From positions 1 to 5,554 of the forward strand of contig DHIZ01000193.1 of the NCBI GenBank assembly GCA_002404055.1: 5,554 nucleotides of DNA. Direction: 5' to 3'. The notes under the pieces are model-generated. The model saw only the letters and a list, made by a program, of their open reading frames with translations, did not search any database and was not told the DNA's origin. Positions 5,408-5,554 of the stretch are shown here, piece by piece. This stretch comes from Chloroflexi bacterium UBA4733. GTDB taxonomy: Bacteria; Chloroflexota; UBA4733. Each line of letters begins with the position of its first letter. Within the stretch, counting starts at the first letter, position 1. A program made the position numbers and the translations under genes.

Positions 5408-5554
5408 AGCGCCGATTCTACGGTATCCGACATCGAGATATACTACGACCTTGCGGAGGATGGAGAATGGCCAGGCCAGGCCACGGTCAACAAGAAGGCA
5501 CTGTCCTCGACTGCCGTCACTGAATGGCGGAGTGTTGCCGCCAACGCAACGAAC
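5396..5554 (+). CDS. Possible divergent ORF, cut by the window end
   Basis: An ATG at 5396 opens a frame that stays open for 53 codons to the last base, encoding MVWHSADSTVSDIEIYYDL and then AEDGEWPGQATVNKKALSS and further residues. The composition is protein-like and acidic, and third positions are mostly G or C. Its first 12 bases lie antisense to the start of the glycosyltransferase gene, and there is no ribosome binding site. A competing frame from ATG 5460 is also open to the end. I do not recognise a family; this may be non-coding. Confidence 0.25.
   Translation, partial: MVWHSADSTVSDIEIYYDLAEDGEWPGQATVNKKALSSTAVTEWRSVAANATN
5415..5420 (-). promoter_or_regulatory. Candidate -10 box for a leaderless glycosyltransferase mRNA
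   Basis: On the minus strand TAGAAT (5 of 6 matches to TATAAT) ends 7 nt before the ATG at 5407. Transcription from it would begin at or next to the start codon, which would fit the absence of a Shine-Dalgarno sequence. No good -35 box is seen (GTATAT at 17-nt spacing). Inference only. Confidence 0.35.
5439..5444 (+). promoter_or_regulatory. Candidate -10 box facing rightwards
   Basis: TATACT matches TATAAT at 5 of 6 positions in the locally AT-richer stretch ATCGAGATATACTACG. The sequence at the -35 position (TTCTAC, 5416-5421) is poor. Downstream GGAGG (5455-5459) precedes ATGs at 5460 and 5467. Weak evidence. Confidence 0.2.

Overview
The window is GC-rich bacterial DNA with dense coding, GTG and TTG starts, strong purine-rich ribosome binding sites in front of some genes and none in front of others. 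The gene content (a DDE transposase of a type common in Chloroflexota and other GC-rich environmental bacteria, two COG1063-like dehydrogenases and a GT4 glycosyltransferase) fits a Chloroflexota-like or similar environmental genome. That assignment is an inference from remembered family distribution; there is no marker gene here. No CRISPR array, tRNA or rRNA was seen.

Layout. Positions 1-98 may hold the 3' part of a gene. Positions ~99-1566 are an insertion sequence. Each end carries two direct copies of a ~27-nt motif, and the two ends are inverted relative to each other. Between them is one DDE (rve-type) transposase gene, 168-1412, broken by an in-frame TAG at codon 87. Two abutting perfect hairpins follow the transposase, the first with the stop codon in its loop. 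Positions 1567-2072 hold no recognisable gene, but contain a 21-codon ORF with a good ribosome binding site, a 16-nt palindrome and two perfect 8-bp dyads.

Two paralogous medium-chain dehydrogenase/reductases (2073-3119 and 3189-4178) follow in the same direction, 69 nt apart. Both lack the usual catalytic zinc ligands and carry a GTE / GYS signature like that of BchC and of the dehydrogenase half of bi-domain oxidoreductases found in polysaccharide clusters. A GT4-type glycosyltransferase (5407 down to 4175) runs toward them; its stop codon interlocks with that of the second dehydrogenase through a shared CTAG. The last ~150 bases carry a possible divergent partial ORF.

How the parts fit. 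Two NAD-type sugar or alcohol dehydrogenases next to a glycosyltransferase suggest the edge of a cell-surface polysaccharide or glycoside biosynthesis locus that has collected an insertion sequence on one side. The substrates cannot be read from the sequence. Nothing here is clearly a new defence or mobile system. The most distinctive points are the bipartite IS ends with unequal spacing, the amber-interrupted transposase, the zinc-less dehydrogenase pair, the CTAG interlock, and a possible leaderless start for the glycosyltransferase.
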